Assembly (NCBI GenBank): GCA_002331385.1
Contig: DCYB01000012.1
Coordinates: forward strand, 248,001 to 312,000
Direction of reading: 5' to 3'
Length of the DNA stretch: 64,000 nt
From: Comamonadaceae bacterium UBA2121
GTDB lineage: Bacteria; Pseudomonadota; Gammaproteobacteria; Burkholderiales; Burkholderiaceae_C
In this document: in pieces, positions 24,202 through 32,505 of the stretch
Position numbering within the stretch: the first letter of the stretch is position 1
Layout of the letters: every line of letters begins with the position of its first letter
Notes under the pieces: generated by a model
What the model saw: the letters and a program-made list of their open reading frames with translations, nothing else
Databases searched by the model: none
What the model was told of the DNA's origin: nothing
Translations under genes and position numbers: made by a program

Positions 24202-26280
24202 ATGCAGCAAAGCAGTAACAGTAAAAGCTGGTTCCATCAGCTTGGATGGATAGCGCTCGCTTTAGCGGGAGCCTGGGCACTTGGCGTGGTTGCACTGCGG
24301 CGTGGCGAATCCATCAATGCCATGTGGATCGTTGCCGCCGCCGTTTGCATCTATCTGGTGGCCTATCGCTTCTACAGCAAATTCATCGCGGAAAAGGTCA
24401 TGCGGCTCGACCCGAATCGCGCCACACCCGCCGTTATCCAGAATGACGGTCTGGACTACGTACCCACCAACAAACATATCCTGTTCGGGCACCACTTTGC
24501 CGCCATCGCCGGCGCGGGTCCGCTGGTGGGTCCGGTGCTCGCCGCACAGATGGGCTACTTGCCCGGCACCCTCTGGCTGATTGCCGGCGTGGTGTTTGCG
24601 GGGGCCGTGCAGGACTTCATGATCCTGTTCATCTCGTCCCGCCGCAATGGCCGCTCCCTGGGCGAGCTGGTGCGCGAGGAGATGGGACAGGTTCCCGGCA
24701 CCATCGCCCTGTTTGGCGCCTACCTCATCATGGTCATCATTCTGGCCGTGCTGGCACTCATCGTGGTGAAGGCGCTGGCAGAAAGCCCCTGGGGCATGTT
24801 CACGGTGATGGCCACCATCCCGATCGCCTTCTTCATGGGCGTGTACATGCGCTTCATCCGCCCCGGCCGCATCGGCGAAATATCGGTCATCGGTCTGGTC
24901 TTGCTGATGCTCTCCATCTGGGCGGGCGGCAAGGTAGCAGCAGACCCCAGCTGGGGACCTGCCTTCACGTTCACCGGCGTGCAAATCACCTGGATGCTGA
25001 TCGGCTACGGCGCCATCGCATCGGTGCTGCCGGTGTGGCTGCTGCTGGCTCCGCGTGACTACCTGTCCACCTTCCTGAAAATTGGCACCATCATTGGTCT
25101 CGCGCTCGGCATCCTGTTCGTTGCACCGCAACTCAAGATGCCTGCGCTCACGCAGTTCGTCGACGGCACGGGTCCGGTCTGGAAAGGCACACTGTTCCCC
25201 TTCCTTTTCATCACCATCGCTTGCGGCGCCGTGTCGGGCTTCCATGCGCTGATCTCGTCGGGCACCACGCCCAAGTTGCTGGAGAGCGAACCGCACGCAC
25301 GCTACATCGGCTACGGTGGCATGCTCATGGAATCGTTCGTGGCCATCATGGCGATGGTGGCGGCTTGCGTGATCGAGCCGGGCATCTACTTCGCCATGAA
25401 CAGTCCGGCCGCGCTCGTCGGCACCGACGTGCAGAGCGTGGCCGCTGCCGTGAGCCAATGGGGCTTTGCCATCACCCCCGACGCGTTGGAACAGGTCGCC
25501 AAGGACGTGGGCGAGAACACCATCCTCGCGCGGGCTGGTGGCGCTCCGACGCTGGCCGTGGGCATCGCCTACATCCTGCACCAGGTGCTGCCCGGCGATA
25601 ACACCATGGCGTTCTGGTACCACTTCGCCATCCTGTTCGAAGCCCTGTTCATCCTGACCGCAGTAGACGCCGGCACACGCGCCGGGCGCTTCATGCTGCA
25701 AGACCTGCTCGGGAATTTTGTGCCCGCGCTCAAGCGCACCGATTCGTGGGGCGCGAACATCATCGCCACAGGTGGCTGCGTCGCCATGTGGGGCTGGCTG
25801 CTGTATCAGGGCGTGGTCGATCCGCTGGGCGGCGTGAATACGCTGTGGCCGCTGTTCGGCATCTCCAACCAGATGCTGGCCGCCATCGCACTGATGCTGG
25901 CAACCGTCGTGCTGGTGAAGATGAAGCGCGAGCGCTATGTCTGGGTCACGATCCTGCCTGCCGCGTGGCTCGTGCTGTGCACCACCGCCGCCAGCCTGAT
26001 CAAGCTGTTCGATCCGAATCCGGCCGTGGGCTTCACCAGCCTGGGCCGCAAATACAGCGAAGCCATCGCCAACGGCCAGATCCTTGCCCCGGCCAAAACG
26101 ATGGAGCAGATGCAGGCGGTGGCGTTCAACGCCTACACCAATGCCACGCTGACCGCGATCTTCCTGTTGGTGGTGTTCAGCGTGCTCTTCTACTCCGTCA
26201 AGGTGTCAATGAAGGCCTGGCGCAACCCCGATCGCACGGATCGCGAAACCCCCTTCCAGCAAGCACCGGCAGCGGCTTGA
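24202..26280 (+). CDS. cstA: CstA-family carbon starvation / pyruvate transporter
   Basis: A 692-residue inner-membrane protein of the CstA family, whose E. coli members CstA and BtsT (YjiY) import pyruvate or peptides. About 16-18 hydrophobic segments are visible. The conserved N-terminal block includes YRFYSKFIAEKVMRLDPNRATP, LFGHHFAAIAGAGPLVGP and QDFMILFISSRRNGRSLGE. FHALISSGTTPKLLESEPHAR is the family's mid-protein signature. It is followed 40 bases later by its usual small partner, a YbdD-like gene. Whether it is the CstA or BtsT type cannot be decided here. Confidence 0.93.
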   Translation: MQQSSNSKSWFHQLGWIALALAGAWALGVVALRRGESINAMWIVAAAVCIYLVAYRFYSKFIAEKVMRLDPNRATPAVIQNDGLDYVPTNKHILFGHHFAAIAGAGPLVGPVLAAQMGYLPGTLWLIAGVVFAGAVQDFMILFISSRRNGRSLGELVREEMGQVPGTIALFGAYLIMVIILAVLALIVVKALAESPWGMFTVMATIPIAFFMGVYMRFIRPGRIGEISVIGLVLLMLSIWAGGKVAADPSWGPAFTFTGVQITWMLIGYGAIASVLPVWLLLAPRDYLSTFLKIGTIIGLALGILFVAPQLKMPALTQFVDGTGPVWKGTLFPFLFITIACGAVSGFHALISSGTTPKLLESEPHARYIGYGGMLMESFVAIMAMVAACVIEPGIYFAMNSPAALVGTDVQSVAAAVSQWGFAITPDALEQVAKDVGENTILARAGGAPTLAVGIAYILHQVLPGDNTMAFWYHFAILFEALFILTAVDAGTRAGRFMLQDLLGNFVPALKRTDSWGANIIATGGCVAMWGWLLYQGVVDPLGGVNTLWPLFGISNQMLAAIALMLATVVLVKMKRERYVWVTILPAAWLVLCTTAASLIKLFDPNPAVGFTSLGRKYSEAIANGQILAPAKTMEQMQAVAFNAYTNATLTAIFLLVVFSVLFYSVKVSMKAWRNPDRTDRETPFQQAPAAA

Positions 26281-26320
26281 GTTGCACTGCTGACCACCTC
26301 ACGAAAAAGGAGCACACCAG

Positions 26321-26530
26321 ATGTTCGACTTTGACAAGATCAAGCAGACCGGCTCGTATTTAGGCCGCGCGGCACGCATGTTGGTGGGCATGCCCGACTA
26401 CGGAACCTATGTTCGCCACATGCAGGAAAACCATCCGGATCAGCCCTGCATGAGCTACGAGGAGTTCTTCAAGAACCGCATCGACGCGCGCTACGGCGGC
26501 GGCTCGGGCAGCCCGGTCCGCTGCTGCTAG
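26321..26530 (+). CDS. YbdD/YjiX-family small protein
   Basis: A 69-residue soluble protein of the YbdD/YjiX family, typically encoded directly after cstA/btsT. The conserved segments are GMPDYGTYVRHMQENHPDQP and MSYEEFFKNRIDARYGG, and it ends in RCC. The ribosome binding site AAGGAG lies about six bases upstream. The family is thought to assist the transporter, but its mechanism is not established. Confidence 0.92.
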   Translation: MFDFDKIKQTGSYLGRAARMLVGMPDYGTYVRHMQENHPDQPCMSYEEFFKNRIDARYGGGSGSPVRCC

Positions 26531-26546
26531 CGCCGCCCCTCAACAC

Positions 26547-26574
26547 CATGTGCGTGACTTGAACCACGCACATG
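26547..26574. repeat. Perfect 10-bp inverted repeat after ybdD
   Basis: CATGTGCGTG (26547-26556) pairs with CACGCACATG (26565-26574) around an eight-base loop. No T run follows on either strand. It sits next to the T-tailed terminator at 26577, giving two tandem hairpins between the convergent ybdD and nrtR genes. Confidence 0.7.
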
Positions 26575-26576
26575 CC

Positions 26577-26600
26577 AAGCGCGCTTCAGCGCGCTTTTAC
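26577..26600 (+). terminator. Terminator of cstA-ybdD
   Basis: AAGCGCGC (26577-26584), loop TTCA, GCGCGCTT (26589-26596), followed by TTACTTT. It lies about 50 bases after ybdD and just before the 3' end of the convergent nrtR. Confidence 0.85.
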
Positions 26601-26614
26601 TTTGCCGCATCCCG

Positions 26615-27334
26615 CTACAAGCCGCGCGCGAGCAGCGATAGGCTGCGCCGGAATTCCGGCTTGAGCCGATACAGCTGCGCAGGCCGGTGCGCGGCGCCGC
26701 TGCGCATCTCGCCGGGCACAGGCTCCAGCATGGCCAACTCGTCCATCTTGCGGCGAAAGCTCACCTTGTTGATCGGCTCTCCGAGAATCGCTTCATACGT
26801 CTGCTGCAACTGCGGCAAGGTGAATTGGGGGCCGCACAAATGCACCGGCAGGGATGAATACTGGCTCTTGCTGCGAATCCGCGCGAGTGCCATGTCGACA
26901 ATCTGGTCATGGTCAAAAGGCAGGCGGCCCAGACCTTCCAGTGCCTGCAAGCGCACCGGTTCCGCGCCGGACTCTGCGCGCGCGGCCAGTGACTGCTCCA
27001 ACTCCTGCCAAGGCACCAGCGCGCAATACACCACCGAAATCGACCAGCCACGCGGATCGCGCGCGATGCCCGAGAAGCTTGCCAACTGCTCCAGGTACGG
27101 ACTCTCCAGCCCCGCCTTCTGCCGCAGCACGCGCATGGCGCTGGCCGCAGTGTCGCTGTCCTCCAGTGGATGGACAAAGCCGCCCGGCAAGGCCCACGCA
27201 CCCGCAAAAGGCGCCAGGCTGCGCTGTACCAACAGGACGTGCAGTTGCCCCTCCCGCAGGGTCAGCAACACCACATCGACCGTGCAGACGATGGCAGGAT
27301 GGGACGCAGAACGCGAAGGAGTTTCAGACACCAT
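26615..27334 (-). CDS. nrtR: NrtR-type Nudix-related transcriptional regulator
   Basis: A 239-residue repressor of NAD metabolism genes. The N-terminal Nudix-like domain (about 12-150) keeps the fold but its catalytic box is altered: the region at 51-76 reads GGFVHPLED then RVLRQKAGL where active enzymes have REL.EE. This fits a ligand-sensing rather than hydrolytic domain; the NrtR family responds to ADP-ribose or NAD. The C-terminal part (about 155-239), with ILGEPINKVSFRRKMDEL, is the winged helix. ATG 27334 is chosen over an upstream TTG. It is divergent from the NAD salvage operon, with a palindrome between them. Confidence 0.92.
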   Translation of the reverse strand: MVSETPSRSASHPAIVCTVDVVLLTLREGQLHVLLVQRSLAPFAGAWALPGGFVHPLEDSDTAASAMRVLRQKAGLESPYLEQLASFSGIARDPRGWSISVVYCALVPWQELEQSLAARAESGAEPVRLQALEGLGRLPFDHDQIVDMALARIRSKSQYSSLPVHLCGPQFTLPQLQQTYEAILGEPINKVSFRRKMDELAMLEPVPGEMRSGAAHRPAQLYRLKPEFRRSLSLLARGL

Positions 27335-27470
27335 GGGCAACTCTCACGTGCAACACCTGGATCACACACAAGTTAGATTCAAAAAGATACGAAGTGAAGC
27401 CTATCAGCATTACGCCCCGCCTCCAAGACTCCGTAAAAGATTAATTGGCCTCTTCTCAAGAGAGATGGCA

Positions 27471-27499
27471 TGAACACGCTTCATCTCATTCCCTATATA
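27471..27499 (+). promoter_or_regulatory. Candidate promoter of pncA-pncB-nadE-nadM
   Basis: TGAACA (27471-27476), 17-base spacer, TATATA (27494-27499). The NrtR palindrome begins two bases after the -10, so a bound repressor would cover the transcription start. Confidence 0.55.
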
Positions 27500-27500
27500 T

Positions 27501-27523
27501 GTTAGTTGCAAACATAAACTAAC
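27501..27523. promoter_or_regulatory. NrtR operator
   Basis: Perfect 7-bp arms GTTAGTT-N9-AACTAAC between nrtR and pncA. The outer TTAGT/ACTAA half sites resemble NrtR boxes known from other proteobacteria. The location over the expected start of the salvage operon supports autoregulated repression of that operon. Confidence 0.8.
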
Positions 27524-27567
27524 TAAACTACACTGCATTCATCAACGCTTTTCAGGAGGTTCCTGCC

Positions 27568-28434
27568 ATGTCCCGGTCATTCGACACCATCCAGTTGCTC
27601 ATCGTCGATCCCCAGAATGATTTCTGCGATCTTCCGCCCGACTGGCATGCGGTGAATCCGGCGACGCGCGCGCCCATCGCACCCAGTCTGCCTGTCAGCG
27701 GTGCGCATGCGGACATGCAGCGCCTTGCGCAGTTCATCCGACGCCAGGGCCCGCACATCGAGCGCATCACCGTCACGCTGGATTCGCACCAGCGCATCGA
27801 CATTGCCCACCCCGGCTTCTGGCAGTGCGGCGATGGCTCGGACGTTGCCCCCTTCACGCCCATCACGGCAGCGCAAGTGCTCGCCGCCGAATTCCTGCCA
27901 CGCGATCCGGGCACGCTGCCGCGTGTGCTGGACTATCTGCACGCGCTCGAATCACAGGGCCGCTACACGCTGATGGTGTGGCCTGTGCACTGCGAAATCG
28001 GTAGTTGGGGCCACGGCATTCACGCCGACGTTCTGGCCGCTTGCGACGACTGGCAGTTGCGTGAACAGCGCGCCGTGCGCAACGTCTTCAAGGGCATGAA
28101 CCCATGGACCGAAAACTACAGCGCCATCCAGGCCGAAGTGCCCGATCCGCAAGACCCCGACACCATGCTCAACACGCGCCTGCTGCAGGCGCTGGCCTCC
28201 AGTGATCGCCTCCTCATCGCGGGCGAAGCCAGCAGCCACTGCGTGCGCGCGACGACGGAGCACATCCTCCGCTTCCTGCCCGAAATCGCCCCGGACTGGA
28301 CGCCTGCGCGCGTCACCTTGCTGACCGATTGCATGAGTCCGGTGAGCGGATTCGAGCGCGAACATGCAGCGTTCGTGCAAAGCATGCACACTCAGGGCGT
28401 GCAATTGGCACAATCGAGCGAGCTCAGCCTCTGA
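27568..28434 (+). CDS. pncA: Nicotinamidase-like cysteine hydrolase
   Basis: Predicted to deamidate nicotinamide to nicotinate, the first step of the salvage route encoded here. The isochorismatase-like fold has a candidate triad: Asp14 (LIVDPQNDFC), Lys175 (RNVFKGMNPW) and Cys225 (GEASSHCVRATTEH). Candidate metal ligands are Asp72, His74 and His81 (LDSHQRIDIAHP). At 288 residues it is longer than the classical enzyme of about 210. The AGGAGG site lies eight bases before the ATG. The family and context agree, but the long form could have a related amidase substrate. Confidence 0.85.
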   Translation: MSRSFDTIQLLIVDPQNDFCDLPPDWHAVNPATRAPIAPSLPVSGAHADMQRLAQFIRRQGPHIERITVTLDSHQRIDIAHPGFWQCGDGSDVAPFTPITAAQVLAAEFLPRDPGTLPRVLDYLHALESQGRYTLMVWPVHCEIGSWGHGIHADVLAACDDWQLREQRAVRNVFKGMNPWTENYSAIQAEVPDPQDPDTMLNTRLLQALASSDRLLIAGEASSHCVRATTEHILRFLPEIAPDWTPARVTLLTDCMSPVSGFEREHAAFVQSMHTQGVQLAQSSELSL

Positions 28435-28461
28435 GCCGGGGCAACACACACGAAGAACACC

Positions 28462-29682
28462 ATGCCAAATCAGGACAAGCCCGTCATCACCAGCCTGCTG
28501 GACACCGACCTTTACAAGTTCACCATGTGGCAGGCGCTGCTGCACCGGCACCCGCAGACGCAGGTGGAATACCGCTTCGTGTGTCGCAACCAGCCGCAGT
28601 TTCCGCTGACCGATCTGCTTGCTGAAGTGAACGCCGAACTCGACGCACTGTGCCGCCTGCCGTTTGCACCCGACGAGTTGGACTACATCGGCGCACTGCG
28701 CTTCATGAAGAGCGACTTCATCGACTTTCTGCGCCTGTTCCAGTTCCAGCGCGCATTCATCGAAGCGCGGGCAGACGGCGACACCTTGTCCATCGTCGCC
28801 CAAGGTCCGCAAGTCCACGTGATGGGCTTCGAGATCTTCGTGCTGGCGATCGTGAACGAGCTGTATTTCCGCCGTTTCGACCACGACGCTGCCATCGCCG
28901 AAGGGCGCCGTCGCCTCGACGCCAAGATCGCCCGCGTACAAGCGCTGGCGCGCGACGCGAAACTGCGCCACCCCTTCGAGATGTTCGACTTTGGCGTGCG
29001 CCGCCGCTTCAGCGGCCCATGGCAGCGCGAAGTCGTGCAGGCGTTTGCCGAGCGCACGCCGGAATGGTTCAAGGGCACCAGCAATGTGCTGCTCGCGCGC
29101 GACCTTGGGTTGGTGCCCATCGGCACCATGGCGCACGAATATCTGCAAACCTATCAGGCGCTGGGCGTGCGTCTGCGCGACTTCCAGAAATACGCGCTCG
29201 AAGACTGGGTGCAGGAGTACCGCGGCGACCTCGGTATTGCCCTCACCGACACGGTTGGCATGGACGCCTTTCTGGCCGACTTTGACCTCTATTTCGCCAA
29301 GCTCTTCGACGGCCTGCGGCACGATTCCGGCGACCCCTACACCTGGGGCGAGAAGGCGCTGGCCCACTACCAGCGGCTGCGCATCGACGCGCACACCAAG
29401 CGCTTCGTGTTCTCCGATGGCCTGAACGTGGACAGCGCGCTGGCGCTCTACCACCACTTTGGCGATCGCGTGCAACTGGGTTTCGGCATCGGCACCCAGC
29501 TCACCAACGACATGGGCCTGGAGCAGCTCAACATCGTCATGAAGATCGTGCGCGCCAACGGTCAGCCCGTTGCCAAGATTTCCGACAGTCCCGGCAAGAC
29601 CATTTGCGACGACGAGACCTTTCTGGCCTATCTGCGCCAGGTCTTCAACATTCCAGAACCGACTACCGCTCCGGAGGCATGA
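28462..29682 (+). CDS. pncB: Nicotinate phosphoribosyltransferase
   Basis: Converts nicotinate and PRPP to nicotinate mononucleotide. The protein has 406 residues, typical for the bacterial type. N-terminal SLLDTDLYKFTMWQA is diagnostic. The regulatory phospho-histidine motif GTMAHE is at 221-226 (His225), and GTSNVLLA and FGIGTQLTND contact phosphoribosyl. It starts 27 bases after pncA and abuts nadE. Confidence 0.97.
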   Translation: MPNQDKPVITSLLDTDLYKFTMWQALLHRHPQTQVEYRFVCRNQPQFPLTDLLAEVNAELDALCRLPFAPDELDYIGALRFMKSDFIDFLRLFQFQRAFIEARADGDTLSIVAQGPQVHVMGFEIFVLAIVNELYFRRFDHDAAIAEGRRRLDAKIARVQALARDAKLRHPFEMFDFGVRRRFSGPWQREVVQAFAERTPEWFKGTSNVLLARDLGLVPIGTMAHEYLQTYQALGVRLRDFQKYALEDWVQEYRGDLGIALTDTVGMDAFLADFDLYFAKLFDGLRHDSGDPYTWGEKALAHYQRLRIDAHTKRFVFSDGLNVDSALALYHHFGDRVQLGFGIGTQLTNDMGLEQLNIVMKIVRANGQPVAKISDSPGKTICDDETFLAYLRQVFNIPEPTTAPEA

Positions 29683-29684
29683 TC

Positions 29685-31385
29685 ATGTTCCGCATCACCA
29701 TGGCGCAGCTCAACCTGACGGTGGGCGACATCGAAGGCAACGTCGAACGCATGATCGACTCTGCGCGGCAGGCCGCTTTGCACGACTCGGACATGGTCGT
29801 GTTCTCCGAACTCTCGCTGTGCGCCTACTACCCCGGCGACATGCTGGACGACAAACACTTTCTGAGCCGCATCGACGAAGGTCTGGCCACGCTCAAACGC
29901 GCATCGTGCTCGCTGCCCGACCTGCACTGGGTCGTTGGCGCACCCACGCGCAGCACGGGTGCGGGCAAGCATCTGCACAACAGCTTGCTGGTGCTGCGCA
30001 ACGGCCAGGTGCTGCTGCAATACGACAAGCAACTCCTGCCCACCTACAACATCTTCGATGAGCGCCGCCATTTCGAGCCCGGCCCGGATGTCGCCAAGGT
30101 TCTGCGCATCGGCAGCACGCAAGTCGGCTTCCTGATCTGCGAAGACAGCTGGAACGATCAGGGCGAAGACTACGCCACCAACCCATTCATGCGCATGGCC
30201 GATGCCGCGCCCGAAGTGGTGGTGAGCATCAACGCCAGCCCGAGCAACGTCGGCAAGCGCGAGCAACGCCACGAAGTGTTCGCCGCCGCTGCGCGCGCGC
30301 ACAACCTCACCATCCTCTACGTCAACCAGATCGGCGGACATGACCAGATCGTCTATGACGGCGCGTCGTTCGCGGTCGAACCCGAACGCGGCGTGGTGTT
30401 CGAAGCCAGACGCTTCGAGGAAGACATTCGCACGCTGCAATTGCACGAAGGGCACTTCAGCCTGCTGCATGGCGAGGCACTGCCCTCGGTGCCCAAGGAA
30501 GGGCTGCCGACCATGTCGTTCTACCGCCAGCAGATCGTGCTCGGCTTGCGCGACTATGCCCGCCGCTGCGGCTTTCGCAAGGTGGTCGTGGGCAGCTCGG
30601 GCGGCATCGACAGCGCGCTCACCCTGGCACTGGCCGTGGAGGCCATGGGGCCAGACAACGTGGTCGCCGTGACCATGCCCTCGCGCTACTCCAGCAGCGG
30701 CTCGGTGGATGATTCCGTGGCGCTGTGCAAGCAATTGGGCATCCAGCTTTTCACGCATCCCATCGCGGAACTGGTGCACCAATACAGCCAGCAGTTTCTC
30801 GATGCGTTCTCGCAACCGCTGACCGGCCTGCCGCTGGAAAACCTGCAGGCCCGCGTGCGCGGCGTGATCCTGATGGAATACTCCAACGCGTTTGGCAACC
30901 TGCTGCTCACCACGGGCAACAAGTCGGAAATCTCGGTCGGCTATTGCACGCTGTATGGCGACACCAATGGCGGGCTGGGCCTGATCGGCGACCTCTACAA
31001 GACCGAGGTCTTTGCCCTGTCGCAGCACATCAACGAGATCGCCGGGCGGGAACTGATCCCGCTAGCCATCATCGAGAAAGAGCCCTCCGCCGAGCTCGCG
31101 CCCGACCAGAAAGACGCCGACAGCCTGCCGCCCTACCCCGTGCTCGACGAAATCCTCAAGCTGCTGATTGAGGGCGACAAACTCTCTGCAGGCGAGTACG
31201 ACCGCGCACGCCAGTTCGTGCAACGCCAGCAAGCGAGCAAGAAAGGACGGGAGTTGGTGCACCGCATACGCATGCTGATTGCGCGCAGCGAATACAAGCG
31301 CCGCCAGTCCCCGCCCATCATTCGCGTACGATCAAGGGCATTCGGCTCCGGCAGGCAAATGCCCATTGCCGCGCGCTACGTCTGA
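29685..31385 (+). CDS. nadE: Glutamine-dependent NAD+ synthetase
   Basis: Amidates nicotinate adenine dinucleotide to NAD using glutamine. The N-terminal nitrilase-type glutaminase domain (1-270) has the triad Glu42 (FSELSLCAYYP), Lys115 (YDKQLLPTY) and Cys152 (LICEDSWN). The C-terminal synthetase domain has the PP-loop SSGGIDS (304-310). The ATG at 29685 is preferred because GGAGG at 29673-29677 is seven bases away. An ATG at 29679 overlaps the pncB stop but lies too close to the site. The protein has 566 residues. Confidence 0.96.
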   Translation: MFRITMAQLNLTVGDIEGNVERMIDSARQAALHDSDMVVFSELSLCAYYPGDMLDDKHFLSRIDEGLATLKRASCSLPDLHWVVGAPTRSTGAGKHLHNSLLVLRNGQVLLQYDKQLLPTYNIFDERRHFEPGPDVAKVLRIGSTQVGFLICEDSWNDQGEDYATNPFMRMADAAPEVVVSINASPSNVGKREQRHEVFAAAARAHNLTILYVNQIGGHDQIVYDGASFAVEPERGVVFEARRFEEDIRTLQLHEGHFSLLHGEALPSVPKEGLPTMSFYRQQIVLGLRDYARRCGFRKVVVGSSGGIDSALTLALAVEAMGPDNVVAVTMPSRYSSSGSVDDSVALCKQLGIQLFTHPIAELVHQYSQQFLDAFSQPLTGLPLENLQARVRGVILMEYSNAFGNLLLTTGNKSEISVGYCTLYGDTNGGLGLIGDLYKTEVFALSQHINEIAGRELIPLAIIEKEPSAELAPDQKDADSLPPYPVLDEILKLLIEGDKLSAGEYDRARQFVQRQQASKKGRELVHRIRMLIARSEYKRRQSPPIIRVRSRAFGSGRQMPIAARYV

Positions 31386-31424
31386 TTTTCCAACGCCTAC
31401 CGCTACACCATTCGCGCCATCACC

Positions 31425-32486
31425 ATGTTCGACACCGCCATCCTGATCGGCCGCTTTGAGCCCGTGCACTCCGGCCACCTGGCCTTGCTGCAAAACGCAC
31501 TGGCGCAAGCCCGGCAGGTCATCGTCATCGTGGGGTCGGCCTTCCAGGCGCGCTCGCCCAAAAACCCGTTCACGTGGGAAGAGCGTGCAGCCATGTTGCT
31601 GGGTGCGATTCCCGAAGTCGACCGCAAACGAACCACCGTGCTCCCCATTCGCGATTACTACGACGAGGCCCGCTGGGTACAGGCAGTGCAACAAGCGGTG
31701 GCGGAACACTCGCCTGCCAAAGCCAACATCGGCCTCGTCGGTCACTTCAAGGACGCCACCAGCAGCTACCTGAGTTCCTTCCCCACCTGGCGGCTCATCC
31801 CCATGGAGCGCCAAGGCAACATCGACGCCACGATGATCCGCGACGCATACTTCGGTGCCACACCAGAAACCGTGCAAGCGGCGCTCCAGCCGTTCGAATC
31901 CGTGCTGCCCGCCGCCACCGCCGCCCTGCTCGCAGAGTTCGCCTGGCGGCCCGAATACCTGGCCTTGCAAGAAGAATGGCGCATGCTGGCAGGCTACCGC
32001 GCCGCGTGGGCCAGCGCGCCTTATCCGCCCGTCTTCGTCACCGTCGACGCACTGCTGCGCTGCCAGGACCAGATCCTGCTCATCCGCCGCGCCCACGCGC
32101 CCGGAAAAGGCCTGCTCGCCCTGCCCGGCGGATTCATCGAACCACGCGAATCCATCTGGCAATCTTGCCTGCGCGAACTCGCCGAAGAAACCCACGCCGC
32201 CGTGACTGCAGAACAGTTGACCGCCAGCTTGCAATCCGTCGACGTCTTCGACCACCCCGACCGCAGCCAACGCGGGCGCACCATCACGCACGTGCACTAC
32301 TTCGATCTTGGCAACGCGCCCCTGCCCGCCGTGCGAGCTGATGACGACGCCGCGCACGTGGAGTGGTTGCCCATCGCCCGAATTCACGATCACGAAGAGG
32401 CGTTCTTTGAAGACCACTTCCAGATCCTCAGTCATTTTTTACACAGAGGCCGCGTCAGCGCGCCTCCTCTGAAGTGTTGCGCCTGA
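31425..32486 (+). CDS. nadM: Bifunctional NMN adenylyltransferase / Nudix hydrolase
   Basis: A 353-residue fusion known as NadM-Nudix. The N-terminal nucleotidyltransferase (about 1-180) has the GRFEPVHSGH motif (9-18), which binds ATP. The C-terminal Nudix domain (about 200-345) has an intact catalytic box from Gly235, with Glu242 and REL.EE at 250-255, unlike the degenerate box of NrtR. The Nudix part of such fusions is reported to act on ADP-ribose, the effector of NrtR, so this gene could feed back on its own repressor. It is the last gene of the salvage operon. Confidence 0.93.
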   Translation: MFDTAILIGRFEPVHSGHLALLQNALAQARQVIVIVGSAFQARSPKNPFTWEERAAMLLGAIPEVDRKRTTVLPIRDYYDEARWVQAVQQAVAEHSPAKANIGLVGHFKDATSSYLSSFPTWRLIPMERQGNIDATMIRDAYFGATPETVQAALQPFESVLPAATAALLAEFAWRPEYLALQEEWRMLAGYRAAWASAPYPPVFVTVDALLRCQDQILLIRRAHAPGKGLLALPGGFIEPRESIWQSCLRELAEETHAAVTAEQLTASLQSVDVFDHPDRSQRGRTITHVHYFDLGNAPLPAVRADDDAAHVEWLPIARIHDHEEAFFEDHFQILSHFLHRGRVSAPPLKCCA

Positions 32487-32505
32487 ATCTGCATGGCTGG
32501 CAGCA

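Noticed and set aside
24262..25701. 479-codon frame antisense to cstA
   Set aside because: His/Gly/Asp-rich translation with no domain; explained by codon bias of cstA.
27952..29475. 507-codon frame antisense to pncA and pncB
   Set aside because: Crosses two real genes and has no recognisable motif or ribosome binding site.
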